Below, in pieces: positions 13,304 through 24,128 of a DNA stretch of 64,000 nt (position 1 is the first letter of the stretch; every line of letters starts with the position of its first letter). Source of the stretch: Solanum dulcamara. Its lineage: Eukaryota; Streptophyta; Magnoliopsida; Solanales; Solanaceae. The stretch covers positions 1,302,001 through 1,366,000 of the forward strand of contig NC_077242.1 of NCBI RefSeq assembly GCF_947179165.1. Reading direction: 5' to 3'. The notes below the pieces were generated by a model, which saw only the letters and a list, made by a program, of their open reading frames with translations, was not told the origin of the DNA and ran no database searches. The position numbers were made by a program, and so were the translations under genes.

Positions 13304-15919
13304 TCAGGAGCCGGAGTTCTGTTCATCTTTTTTGCCTCTCCAGAGAATAATCTGCTCATCTTTGAACAAGATAGGAACACATGGTACCAGATCCTGAAAT
13401 TAATAAAGAGCGAAAACTTTCAATCATTGCGCATTTAATAAAAAGGGAGTGGGGACAAATAATATATGAAATTTACTCCCCTGCCCTTGGAGGTGCAACT
13501 TAGACTGTTACTATTTCTCGAGTTAGTATACCACAAAGAGAGGACAAACCAGCAAAAAAGGTTTCAGAGAATGGGGGAGAATCTGTATCCCAGTTCAGTT
13601 GTTATTTGATTTATTGTCATAACATAATATAATGTCGAGGTAACCAGACAATTCCTGAGGTAAGAAGCTTCATTTTTAGTTGAAAGGTGATGCAAGATAT
13701 ATGAGTCATACCCGTAATTTAACACCGATTCTTTTGCAGTCACTTGTTCCCACGTGGATACAATCTAATCTAACAACTTCTTCTGTTTCAAAAGCCGCTC
13801 TGACTTTGTTCACCACATTCACATACACCCCATTTCTGCCTAGAGGAGTAACATGTAACAATCAGCTATGGAAGAAAATCTTTTAACTTGTTACTAATAA
13901 TAAAGAGGAGAAATTAGGAAGTTCAAGAAGGGCAGCCTTGGAGTAACTGGTACAGTTGCTGCCATGTGACCAGGAGGTCACGGGTTCAAGCCTTGGAAAC
14001 AGTCTCTGGCAGAAATGCAAGGTAAGTCTGCGTACAATAGACCCTTGTGGTCAGGCCCTTCCCCGGACCCCGCGCATAGCGGGAGCTTTAGTGCACCGGG
14101 CTGCCCTTTTTTTTTTTAAATTAGGAAGTTCAACTTGGACTCACAAAACACAAGTTACTCACTGAGTTTCGTTAAAGGAGGAGCATTGAGCCCTTTATTC
14201 CTCATTGCCTTCGTTTCTTCAAAAGTCAGGCCATCAGCAACATTCTTCACAAGCTTTGGATATATTGGAGCCAAAGGCTTCCACAGCATCACAGGAACAG
14301 TAGGTCTACTTTTGGGATCATAATTTCGACCACGATATAAGAGTAAGATATTAATATGGCGATACATAACTCTTCCACCTGATTTGTCCTACAATGATAC
14401 TGTGCTTTGCATCAGTAGCAGAAGTGTTCATTTGTAAAATGTTAAAGAAATCAACATCCAAAAATATGTGCCAGCACTGGCAGTCAGATCACAAACCTCG
14501 AGATGGGAGCATACGTTATCCATGTCAAGAGTTGGCACCCCCAAGCACTTAATCCTTATAGCTTCAGCCCTCTTCCAATAGTTATGGATATCTTCCAGCA
14601 TATTGTGAGTCACTCCACCCCGCCCTAACACACAATAATGCTATGATAATCATAAAAACGTATGGATCAAATCGAATTAAATGCAGTGATCATTATACCA
14701 AGATGTAAACGAGGATGTAAATTTATATCTACAGATAAAAATATCAATCATCCGTGAACAGAAGCCATATGTGCAAGATTTCTACTTAGCTCAACTAGCC
14801 TCAAACCTAAACTAGAAAGCATTCTTTGTTCTTTGATTTTCAGAGATTCATCATAATAATTTGACTGTATTTTGTTGGCCGTCAACTTCCTTTCCTGTTT
14901 ATCTCGGCTAAGGTGGAGTTCATATATACAAGAATATATCATAACTTCTTGGGTAAGTATACAATAACAACCTATATTTCAGAATGCAAACACAAATAAC
15001 TCTGTATTACGTAGCAAAGATAAATCGACAATCACATAATTTATCATTATACGATCAAACCTCTCTGTAACAGTCACTTGCTATAACATCCGATTTTTTA
15101 TGCTATAAGTTACCTCTCTATAACAAATTTCTACTGATAACAACAACTAACAACCATCATTATCACGTTACACTCGTTGTAAAATTATCCCTCTATAGCT
15201 ACTCATTGGAAAAGGTAGGAGGCTTGTTGAAATTCAATTAATCAACTTCGCCTAAATCCAAACAAGTTTTGCAGCTAAATGAGCCTTCTCATATTCATTC
15301 TGCTCTAATTTTTGTCCATCTTCCATACATTGCGTGGGTACTATATTAGTTGTTACTTAAAACAAGTTAAAGGGGTCTTTTAGAAATTACCCAAATTCAT
15401 TTGACGAGAGCAATCGTTGTGACGATACTTCTCCACCAGCTCCGCCGTTTCCTCCTCTGAGAGCGGTTCTCCGAGGATCCGCCGCCGTTCCTCAGCCACT
15501 TTCTCCAAATCCACCGGCTGTAAACGCGGAGCTGAAGTCCCGGTCCATTTTCTATCAAGACGTCCCGGTCCAAACGGAGAAAACCGCGGTGGTTCACGGA
15601 AACCAATTGGCTCAACCGCTGGGTTGGTCTCAGAGTAAGAGTAGCGAAAATCAAAGGGTAAATCGGAATTGACAGTAAAGTTGTGGGCCTTTTCACAACC
15701 TTCATTAGATGCAGTCTTTTCAAGCTTTTCTGTTATATTTTTCTTGGGTTTATGGGGTTTTAAGGTGGAGGAAAATGGTGGGTCGAAGATATCTTCTAGC
15801 TCAGGTTGAGAATGGAATAGAGAAGGGGAAAAATTGAAGAATGATAAAGAGGGAGTTTTGGAATAGAGGGTACCATTTGCTTGAGTGGTTAAACGACGCC
15901 ATGGAAATAGCTTCATCAT
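13304..15919 (-). CDS. CRM-domain protein, mitochondrial CRS2-associated-factor-like group II intron splicing factor
   Basis: Predicted splicing factor for mitochondrial group II introns, 366 residues. Exons in transcript order: 15919-15391, 14624-14497, 14388-14163, 13839-13712 and 13393-13304; all have GT-AG borders and compatible phases. The N-terminus ([13 protein letters not shown]) is basic and hydroxylated like a mitochondrial presequence. A conserved linker ([19 protein letters not shown]) is diagnostic of CAF proteins. Two CRM (YhbY-like) domains follow at about 178-245 ([17 protein letters not shown], ending LYRGRNY) and about 296-356 ([13 protein letters not shown], ending LWRGK). 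The basic WRG loop lies near the C-terminus. Arabidopsis has two mitochondrial CAF-like genes, At4g31010 (mCSF1) and At5g54890; gene order favours the second. A SINE sits in intron 3. Confidence 0.9.
13911..14133 (+). mobile_element. SINE with 16 bp target duplications in CRM-gene intron 3
   Basis: A 191 bp body (13927-14117) starts GGGCAGCCTTGG, carries a B box (GGTTCAAGCC, near 13984) and ends with GGGCTGCCC plus a T run. The identical 16-mer AAATTAGGAAGTTCAA lies at 13911-13926 and 14118-14133. The element is antisense to the host gene. The downstream repeat ends 29 bp from the exon 3 splice donor (14162). Confidence 0.88.
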
Positions 15920-17127
15920 TCCAAGCTCTCTACTACTGTGTGTTCGAAGCTATGTGAAGAAGAAAACTTGACGAAAGGTATCGCAGCAAAAATATAAATT
16001 ATAAAAATTTACCTAAAATAAAATAAATACAAATTACCATTTCTCTTTATTCTTTTTTACCTGTCATTGGTGTAAATGAAATTCTCCGTATTCCTATCCG
16101 ATGCACAAAACATGGCTCCGGAAAGGGCCACATCTAAATCTAAATGGTGTGATTTAGACAACTTATCTTAATGCAAATATTAGTGACTATTTTCACGATT
16201 TGTAGTTTCAAACCCCTTAGTCTTTGGACAAATGTTTAAAAATATTTCTTTGGCTGAAGTTTATTACGCATTACTAAGGTTTAAGGCTTACTTCTTTAAA
16301 TACTTTTCCTTTTCTATGTTGTGGTATTGGTAGTGTTAGATTTGTCTATGATGTTGCAATACATAATACACATCCTAGATATTACATTTTGCCCCATGAT
16401 CATCTCAAGGATGTGTAATTTACCTTAATTCAATGAACACTGAGACTTGTCCATCGTCATCAAAGGTTGCACAAAATTTTGGGCTTAGGCCAACATGATT
16501 TAGACTTACATCTTTATATACCAACATCTCTAGAGTGTTTTGTCGATATAAGAATTGTTTAGGGTGTTACATGCACCCCCGATGATGCCCAGATACGCTG
16601 TATTATCATCTCAAATATCTGAAGTTTGTCTGTACATGAATGAACACTTGAGATTTGTCTAACCATTACCCAAGGTTTGCATGCAAAGTTTGGCTCTGAT
16701 ATTGTATACAAATACCAGCACATTAGTAATGTTATCTGCTCTGAATAATCTAGGCCTCCATCGCCTTTAAAACGCGTTGCTAGAGTCTAAAATTTGTGAA
16801 CGTATAATCTGCCAAGAGTGTTACACTAGGACTGAAACTTCTAACATCTTCCTAAGGGAAATGTGTTATGACACAGATTTTGCATAAGGGGAAGTTTGAA
16901 ATCAAGTTCTCTTTTTCTTTTGTGATATTATCTTTTAATTTGAAGAGTTCTAGCTCATGCTTATGGATTTCCCATTTTTTTAACTTGTTTGTTCTTTTCT
17001 TGCAATGCTTGTTCTCTAAATTACAACCACACTAATAAAGAGTCTTCCTTTAAGACAGTTGAGATTATTAGCTGCTTCAAAAGCAACAAAATTCTTAGAA
17101 TAAACTGATACAAAATACAACTCAAAT
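15920..17127. other. Spacer between the CRM and DTW genes, degenerate repeats
   Basis: It contains the CRM-gene promoter and no supported gene. Two diverged copies of a unit with ATCATCTCAA, GAACACT, GAGA(C/T)TTGTC and AAGGTTTGCA-like words lie near 16395-16480 and 16600-16690, so this is probably an old duplicated element. Confidence 0.45.
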
Positions 17128-17335
17128 TTAACAATCCCAATACCAAGTACTGGTAGCAGGTACCCGTGAAACTAATCATGCTACGCACAAGCTACTTGTA
17201 CCCATGAAAGTAATCATGCTACGGACAAGCAACTTCGGACATGTAGTCCTACAAAGTAGGGTATGAGGAGGGTAGAGTGTCTCTACCTCAGAGGTAGAAA
17301 GGTAATTCCCATAGACCCTCGGCTTAAGAAAAAAC
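17128..17335. repeat. Two abutting SINE fragments of different families
   Basis: The left part (about 17140-17225, + sense) has CTGGTAGCAGGTACCC and ACGCACAAGCT. This is a degraded form of the family seen at 55076. The right part (about 17226-17335, minus sense) has GGGTATGAGGAGGGTAGAGTG and CCCTCGGCTTAAG, matching the family at 40451. Family membership is by similarity to other copies in this window. Confidence 0.5.
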
Positions 17336-17436
17336 AAATCCAAAGAAGTTTCGAACAAAAAATAAGCTTGGGTAATCTCATTTTCATCTAATGATCCAAA
17401 CAAAGCTAAGTGAATTTAAGAACACTCATTTAAATT

Positions 17437-18672
17437 TTAGTCACAATTGGAGAATCTTTGCCTCAATCCCTCATCTTTGCATCTCCTCTGATCTACAACC
17501 ATGGACTCAAACACATCCAACAGATGATCCAATCCTTCACAATCTTTTTCTCCAACAGCTTTCAAAGCATATACAATACTCTCAATGGTGGACAAATATC
17601 CAGCTCTAGGTTGACGCCTCACTTCGCTATACAAACTTAGCTTCTCTACATCCAACCTCAAATGTGGCAACATCTTCAACCAAGGATTCTCATTATACAT
17701 TCTTTTTGCTTTTGCCCATGTCCCATCAAGTACAATCAAATTTTTCACTTCAAAATCTATCTCCTCAGTGCCAATAGAATTTTCACTTGGGAATAACAGC
17801 ACTGACCCTGGAGGAACTGAAACTTCAAACTCCTTCAATTCTTGAAATTCACTGCTCCCATCCAATAACTTCCTCTGTAACTTTTTTACTAAAAACCCTT
17901 TTCGTGTATCATCAATAGCTGCTCTCGAGGCTAATAAATGACAGCCCCGTGCACTAAAGTGGGAGCACAAGAGCTTACTCAAATCTTGATTCTGAGAAGG
18001 ACAAACTGCACCATACTTCTCTATAGTAAAAGAAACAGCAGAATTACTATCAAAGTTAGAGTCTTTAATGTTTCTGCTACTATTTTCATCCAAATTTCGA
18101 GAACCCATTTCAAGATTTGAGTTGAGCAAACGAATGACAAATTCAGCTTCATAATTAACATCAGAAACTGAAATTATACTCAGGTTTTGCAGGCCAATAA
18201 AAGCAATTCTTGTGGAATTTAGAGGGTGATTTTTCTCTAGACTGTGTTGAAGAATTGTGACAGCCACAGAGTTTTCAAGACATGGGGTTTTCAGTCGAGT
18301 GCAGAGACACAAACGGGTGGGTTTAGAGCATGATGGGCACATGGGTCTCTTTGAATGACCCGATTCAGTCACCATTTCTAGGGTTTGAGGCAATTTTTGA
18401 ACTTGAACAGGTAGAGGGTTCTGTCGGGCAAAGAAATGGTTACCTCCAGAAAATGAAACGACCCGATTCTTGAAATACATTAGCATGGAGGAAAAATCCG
18501 GGTCTGGTCGAAAAGGAGATGGAGCAGGAGTGACCCGACCCGGGAAGTTACAGAAGAAAAAGAAGAAGATGAGGGAAAACAGATGTGGAGCGTGGTGCAC
18601 ACAAGCACCTTGGTGGGTTGGGGTTGGGGTAGGGGGGTCATAAGGTGTTACATTGACTATATTACCCTCCAT
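17437..18672 (-). CDS. DTW-domain protein, predicted tRNA-uridine aminocarboxypropyltransferase (acp3U)
   Basis: DTW-domain enzymes (bacterial TuaA/TapT, human DTWD1/2) transfer the 3-amino-3-carboxypropyl group of S-adenosylmethionine to tRNA uridine. The gene is one intronless frame of 411 codons. A zinc-type cysteine cluster (MCPSC...CLC, C112, C115, C122, C124) opens the domain. The signature appears as LDGTWAKAKRM (DGTW at 316-319), followed by RRQPRAGYLSTIES (352-365). The first ATG (18672) adds a long proline- and phenylalanine-rich leader that looks unlike the family. ATGs at 18486 (MLMYFKNRVVSF, organelle-like) or 18375 (MVTESGHSKRP) may be the true start. The product call is firm at domain level; the tRNA substrate is inherited from the family. 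Confidence 0.9.
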   Translation of the reverse strand: MEGNIVNVTPYDPPTPTPTHQGACVHHAPHLFSLIFFFFFCNFPGRVTPAPSPFRPDPDFSSMLMYFKNRVVSFSGGNHFFARQNPLPVQVQKLPQTLEMVTESGHSKRPMCPSCSKPTRLCLCTRLKTPCLENSVAVTILQHSLEKNHPLNSTRIAFIGLQNLSIISVSDVNYEAEFVIRLLNSNLEMGSRNLDENSSRNIKDSNFDSNSAVSFTIEKYGAVCPSQNQDLSKLLCSHFSARGCHLLASRAAIDDTRKGFLVKKLQRKLLDGSSEFQELKEFEVSVPPGSVLLFPSENSIGTEEIDFEVKNLIVLDGTWAKAKRMYNENPWLKMLPHLRLDVEKLSLYSEVRRQPRAGYLSTIESIVYALKAVGEKDCEGLDHLLDVFESMVVDQRRCKDEGLRQRFSNCD

Positions 18673-18851
18673 TACTTCATCTTCTCAGTACATTCAAGAA
18701 CAAATCTTGAGGTCAAGTTCGACAAGCAAGACAAAAATGGAACCAGTTTTATATATGCCATTGAATCCACGAGCAATTCCAAAGTTTGAAACTTTTGATA
18801 TCTGAATCTTGGCTATATTTGCAAAAAAATCAAATCTTGGTGTAGATAAAG
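18673..18851. promoter_or_regulatory. Shared promoter region between head-to-head DTW and TMEM14/FAX genes
   Basis: The minus-strand DTW gene and plus-strand FAX gene start 180 bp apart if the longest DTW start is used, or about 480 bp if the 18375 start is right. Both 5' UTRs must fit here. I see no decisive TATA box. Confidence 0.45.
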
Positions 18852-21355
18852 ATGCATGATTTCTGCTTTACGATCCCTTATGGGTTAATTCTGGTTTGTG
18901 GTGGTGTCATGGGATATGCCAGCAAAGGAAGCACAGCTTCACTTGCTGGAGGTGTTGGTACTGGATTTGCTTTGATCGTAGCTGGTTACTTGAGCCTGCA
19001 AGCATTCCACAAACGCAAAAATTCTTACTTTGCCTTGATTCTTGAAACTGGTATTACCCTTTTCATGTCCATAGATAAAATTGCATTTCATATTGGTCAA
19101 TCTTGGGTATTTTCTATTATATTGTGCTGATATAGTATTGAATCACAGTTCTTGATAGTGAATAACCTCTCATTTATGCTTATTGTTCTTCAGACCTATA
19201 AAGTCTGCCTACACTCTAGCCTCGGCAGACCTCATTTGTGTGATTACACTGAATATGGTTGTTGTTGTTGTTGTTCATCAGATCTGAAGACTAGTTCTAA
19301 TTTAGTATTACTTCTCTAAAAGAATAAAATATCTTCTTGGATTTTTGTCCTTCAAAGAAATTGACTGTCGAGACTGAACATAAATGAGATGCAACCCTGG
19401 TGTCTTTCTTCTTGTGTGTTTGTCTCTTGTTTTACAGTAATAATAATGACTCTTTTGTTTGCACCTTAATATGAACTGTTTTTTCTTATTTGGATACTAT
19501 TATTAGAAGGTATTAGGTTTCCTTAGAATTCATTGACCTTCTATGTATCTGCTTGTTTGTTCCCCAGATGTTAAGTTGTAGGTTGGAGCAGATCGTTAAT
19601 ATTTATGTTGCGCAGACTCTTCAAAAATATCAACAGGTGCATGTCAGATTCTTCAAAAGTAGTACATTTTTGGAGAATCCGACACAGGTGCGGCATCAAA
19701 ATTGAAGAATCCGTGCAACTTAGGTTAATATTGGTTAAAATTTGGGGGAGGAGTAGCTATTAACAAAAGAGAAGTTCAAAAATATCACGTTATATGATGA
19801 ACTAAACAAGACCAAAAGAAAGATATATGCTAATGCACGTTTCCTCTCAGCATCTCCTTTAACATTTTTTTTTTTCAATCTCCTTTAACAATGATCGGAA
19901 GTATGTATTGTGCAAAGCCACAGAGTGTCACACCACCCTTCGAATGAATACTCTGTTAATCTTGGTCTCTATCAGTTAGTTGTGTCAAGTGCAATCTTAA
20001 TGTTCAGAATACAACTTTCCAGTGAACACTAACTCACAGGTAACCGTCGATACATCAAGTTTGAAGCTTTTCAGGGAGTACATTTAAGACTATAATAAGC
20101 TACTTTGACCTTGAATCTAGCTTTTTCCTAATGATCAGAACTCTGTAGTTTTCCTACTTGGTGTGATGCTTATCTGCTTCTTCTTCAAAGTTCGATGAAA
20201 TAGAAATGCAGACAAGGAGAGAAAATGTTAAGTTTATGTTTGTCTGATGGCAGCATGATTTCCTTCTGAATCAAAAAGAAATCAAAATTTCATCTTTTTG
20301 TTTCTGTTAATGAATTTGCTTTATTTGTTATAAACGTGTGGGTATCTCCACTCACTTTATCTGGTTCCGAACAGCTTGTGCAGCCACGTTAACATGGGTT
20401 ATGGGACAGCGGTACATGCAAACTTCAAAAATAATGCCGGCTGGCGTTGTTGCTGGTATCAGGTAACTGCAAATGAAAAGCATTCCATACTGGTTTTAGA
20501 ATCAACTTGCTTCTTGTTGCTGTATTTTGTCTATCTTTTTAAGAATACTAGGTTTGTGAGGTATGAAAAATTTAATCAAGGCATAGCACAACAATATACC
20601 CAGTATGATTCCACAAGTGGGGTCCGGAGAGGGTAAAGTGTACACAGATCTTATCCCTACCTTGTATGAAATCAAGGCATATCACATAGAATAATATATG
20701 AAGATGCTCTATGTTGGTCGTAATTTCTGTAGTACTATATCGGTAGCAAACTAAATGTTTGGCTCTTTTATGCTACTATGCTAGTTATCTTATATTCATC
20801 TTGTTGTGTCAACATGTACTTCTGTTATATTATATATCTTTTAAGCTATGTTGCTTGGAGTCGCCAAAATGCTGGCGCACCTGTGTCGGATCCTCGAAAA
20901 AATGCACTACTTTTTGAGGATCCAACACACACCCGCGGGTATATTTATGAAAAGTTCAAGCAACATAGGCTTTAAGTAACATGAACAAGACCTGCAGTTA
21001 CAATGTGTCCCTTTTTATTCTTTTTGGTAAATTATGCAAAAGTCGTAACCGTGGAATTCGAGTCAGCTTGCGCACCTTGACTATCGAAAAGTCTTTGTAT
21101 CTGTTTTTTTAATCATAATATCAGGGTCAGCTTACGGGCATCTCGACTATCAAATAGTCTTTGTATATTTTCTTATAACCGTGGTGTCCGGATCAGCTTG
21201 CACAACTTGACTATCAAAGAGTCTTTGTATCTCTCATCTGAGGTTGATAGTATATTTATTTTGTTCTCTTTCTTTTCTGCAGTGCACTCATGACTGGATT
21301 TTATCTGTACAAAATTGCCACAAGAGGAAACCATTTTCCACCCAAGACTGAGTAA
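18852..21355 (+). CDS. Small TMEM14 / FATTY ACID EXPORT (FAX5-7-like) membrane protein
   Basis: A 119-residue four-helix membrane protein. TMEM14/FAX members move fatty acids or related lipids across membranes; the short plant forms (FAX5-7) lack a plastid transit peptide and are assigned to the secretory pathway. Exons: 18852-19050, 20375-20462 and 21283-21355, GT-AG and in frame. The N-terminus (MHDFCFTIPYGLILVCGG) enters helix 1. The glycine-rich GYASKGSTASLAGGVGTG is the family signature, and MGQRYMQTSKIMPAGVVAG is the conserved segment between helices 3 and 4. It ends RGNHFPPKTE. There is no transit peptide, so a plastid envelope role like FAX1 is unlikely. The introns are swollen by SINE and MITE copies. 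The exact FAX number is uncertain. Confidence 0.88.
19187..19285 (+). repeat. 5'-truncated TS-type SINE with (GTT)n tail in FAX intron 1
   Basis: GTCTGCCTACACTCTAGCCT and GTGTGATTACACTGAATATG, followed by GTTGTTGTTGTTGTTGTT (19258-19276), are the 3' half of the TS-like SINE known from Nicotiana. The tRNA-like head is missing. Imperfect flanks (TTCTTCAGACC and TTCATCAGATC) may be the target duplication. Confidence 0.65.
19602..19728. mobile_element. MITE with TATGTTGC ends in FAX intron 1
   Basis: TATGTTGCGCAGACTCTTCAA at the left is an imperfect inverse of TTGAAGAATCCGTGCAACTTA at the right. The body contains CGACACAGGTGCGGCA. This family of about 130 bp is frequent in Solanaceae genes; a second copy is at 20841. 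Confidence 0.65.
20574..20686 (-). mobile_element. 5'-truncated TS-type SINE with near-perfect target duplication in FAX intron 2
   Basis: The 79 bp body at 20591-20669 (CCACAAGTGGGGTCCGGAGA) is the reverse complement of the TS-like SINE 3' end. The flanks AATCAAGGCATAGCACA (20574-20590) and AATCAAGGCATATCACA (20670-20686) match at 16 of 17 bases. Truncation before insertion explains the missing tRNA head. Confidence 0.8.
20841..20975. mobile_element. MITE with TATGTTGCTTG ends in FAX intron 2
   Basis: TTAAGCTATGTTGCTTGGA at the left and its inverse (TTCAAGCAACATAGGCTTTAA) at the right frame 135 bp that include GTGTCGGATCCTCGAAAAA and its near mirror. Same family as 19602-19728 but better preserved, and nearly palindromic throughout. 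Confidence 0.72.
21035..21235 (-). repeat. Three tandem SINE-end fragments in FAX intron 2
   Basis: The words CGTGGAATTCGAGTCAGC, then ATCAGGGTCAGCTTACG, then CGTGGTGTCCGGATCAGC recur about every 70-80 bp. Each is followed by CTTGACTATC or CTCGACTATC and GTCTTTGTAT. The core resembles the reverse complement of the SINE at 55076. Confidence 0.5.
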
Positions 21356-22661
21356 TACTATATGATTGTTTATTTGGGGTTCCAATTTCACTGTATGCAT
21401 ACAGCTGAAAATGTACTCTTATTTTATACTAAATTTTATAGAATTCATGGAGCAACTTTTATTTTGATGTTTACTTATCACAAGTAACCATTTACAACTT
21501 TTCATCAAGCATCTGGTGCTTTTTGGGGGTTTCCACAAATTCGATGTTCGATAATTACATTGGAGCTCAACTAATATGGGTGCAAAAAGTCTATTAAAGG
21601 AGAAAATGCTTATATTTGGCGCTGTTACTTGCTTATATTATTCCCCAATCACTATACAAGCAGTATTACTTCAAAGGTTATAAATATTTCTTTGGGAAAT
21701 GTTAATGAAAACCAGAAGATACAATAATCCAGCAATGTGACTTAGTAAAGATTCCATCACAGCTTTCATCATTTTATTGAATTGGATGTTTAAAAACGGA
21801 AAAGAAAAATAACATATTTAATGTAGGAGTCCAATGAAGATGGTATATATATAGTTTTATTCTTACATTGTAAAGATAAAAATATTATTTCTGATGGACA
21901 AATCAATCACTGAATCGTCATTCGGCAACTTTGCTCCAATGAACTTTATTATTAAAAGAGGAGCCAAGATTTTCAATTATGACTTCTAAATTGCAATTCT
22001 TTTTATTTAATGAATTTTGAATAAATTATTTATACGTACTAAATAATTTTTAAATATAAATATATGATTTAAGTCAGTATAATTTAAAAAGCGTTGGGGG
22101 TATTTGAATTTTTTACGTGTCATCTACATTTATATTGACAGTATCACTGCTATCGACGTGTCATGTAAACACTAGTACAACCTTCAAACTTTTTTAGGAC
22201 TCCATTTTCTTTTTGTCTTTTCTTTCAATCTTTCTCAGTTTGTTTTACTGTACATTGCTTTCGGTGAGCATTTGATTTTTGCCCAAAAGACACTAGATAA
22301 CTCTTACGATATCTGCTATGTTCCATCAACAACAAGAAGTATAAGGTACTTTTGTTTGTTAAGAAAAGAGATAATAATAATAATAATAAGTTAATTTTGA
22401 CCACAAACAAATAATGAAAAAAAATCACCTAATATTTCATTTTTGCTAGAATTTGAACCTGAAATCTCATGAGTCATGTTTATTGTTCCCATATGTTGTG
22501 GTTGTTTCTCCTTCTTTGCTTTTTCACTTCACTTGGATATTGTCAGCTGGAGCTTGAGTTTGATTCATGTTTGTCTTCTCTGCTTGGTTTGAAAACTGTG
22601 AAGAACTAAGAAATTCCACAGGGTTTTGGTTGAGGTGGGAAAAGAGTTCACTTTTTAATGC
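21356..22661. other. FAX 3' UTR and spacer
   Basis: No supported gene. The DNA is AT-rich, with a (TAA) microsatellite near 22370-22388. Confidence 0.5.
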
Positions 22662-22837
22662 TAAGCTCTCGTTTGGTCATAAATTTTGAAGTTAAAACTT
22701 GAAATTTGAAAATCTAAGTTTGAAAAATTTGAAGTTTTGTGAGAGGAAGTGAAATTTCTCCCAAAAACTGGACAATATGTCAGTATTAAATAAATTTTCA
22801 AAATCTAATCCAAAATTTATGGTCAAACGCTAGCTTA
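22662..22837. mobile_element. MITE with 27 bp terminal inverted repeats
   Basis: TAAGCTCTCGTTTGGTCATA at the left and TATGGTCAAACGCTAGCTTA at the right are inverse copies over about 27 bp with few mismatches. The interior is AT-rich and non-coding. The ends are similar to the second MITE at 62220-62456, so both belong to one family. Confidence 0.75.
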
Positions 22838-23003
22838 GTGTGTCTTGGATAAGCTCAGTAATGGGGCCTTTGCTAAATGAAATGTTTTCTTATTTCTTGA
22901 TTCCTGTTCTGATGCAGATTTACTAATGATCTAGCTAATTAGTTTAAAATTGATAAGTTTACCTCTCGAACCTCCACAAGGTAGGGCCCTTTGTACCTCA
23001 ATC

Positions 23004-23700
23004 ATGAACGTTATCGTAACTATTTCCCTATTTCTCCTCCCGGTATTCCTCCTCCTTGTTCGGAGGATAAGATCATCGAAGAGGGTTCCCCCAGGATCCC
23101 TTGGATTGCCAATCATCGGTCAAAGCCTTGGCATGCTAAGGGCAATGAGAGCCAACAAAGCAGAGAAATGGCTTGAAGAAAGAGTACAAAAATATGGTCC
23201 TATATCAAAGCTAAGCCTCTTTGGCAAACCCACTGTGTTTATTTATGGACAGGCTGCTAACAAGTTTGTATTTACAAGTGATGGCTCTGTCCTCACTAAC
23301 CAGCAGCCACAATCACTCAAGATGATTCTGGGTGATCGTTGCCTTTTGAAACTCAATGGTGAAGATCATAAACGGGTTAGAGATGCCCTGGTATTGTTCT
23401 TGAAGCCAGATAGTATGAAGCGTTATGTTGGAAAGATGGAAGAAGAAGTCAGAATTCACCTTGAGACTTACTGGAAAGACGAGCAAATAATTACAACTAA
23501 TCTTGCATACAATCTTAGAAATTTACAACTAACCTCTGCATAATGTCATTGGAGCTCGAAGAGACCAAATGGTTCAATATTTCCAGCAGATGATCAAAGG
23601 GATGTGGTCAATCCCTATAAACTTGCCCTTTACGCGCTTCAACTGTAGCCTCAGGCAAGCAAAGATGTCCAGAAGATGCTGAAACAACTTCTAACTTTTG
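23004..23700 (+). pseudogene. Cytochrome P450 relic (CYP716-like clade), N-terminal third only
   Basis: A 180-codon frame opens with a membrane anchor (MNVIVTISLFLLPVFLLLV), a basic linker and the proline hinge PPGSLGLPIIGQSLG, as in CYP716/CYP728 triterpene and diterpene oxidases. KYGPISKLSLFGKPTV, LTNQQPQS and LKPDSMKRYVGKM continue the family pattern. After about 23520 the frame breaks; homology resumes in another frame at about 23541 (ARRDQMVQYFQQMI, MWSIPINLPF) and shifts again near 23660 (KDVQKMLKQLL). The oxygen-binding helix, ExxR motif and haem cysteine loop are absent from the window. It is therefore dead as a P450. The retained first 180 codons are notably clean, suggesting recent decay or a gene split. 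Confidence 0.85.
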
Positions 23701-24128
23701 TGTTGATTCTTGGGTAATTATTCAAAATTTTGAGGTTAGCATTGGAACAACTTTACCATGGAAAGTTGATTGTAGATTTCTAAAGTTTTGAAGGCAGAAA
23801 AAATAACTAATATTCACTTAGAATACCAACTCTTTTCCATATATACAAGTTCTTTTGGATTCATTTATCCCAAGCTCGTTAAGTATAAATCTAAATTAAA
23901 ATGTGGAACTTGTCAAGCTAGCATTCTGTCCTGTGCAACATTGATCAGGATGCACACTAAGACCAAATTTTGTACAAACTCTTAGATGAGCAATATATAT
24001 GTATATGGTCATCAGCAACCACGTACATACAAGGAAATCCTACTACAAGTCTACAACCTGAGAACTGATGAGTGAATAACTATATGCTGCTAACCTCTGA
24101 GATTACAAGGAAGATGGGAAAACCGTTG
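23701..24128. other. Spacer after the P450 relic; 3' UTR of the next minus-strand gene
   Basis: No reading frame is supported. It probably contains the 3' UTR of the gene at 24129-30079. Confidence 0.5.

Noticed and set aside
17437..18672. Long N-terminal leader of the DTW protein as a real domain
   Set aside because: It is proline/phenylalanine-rich and unlike the family; later ATGs are as plausible, so no function is assigned.
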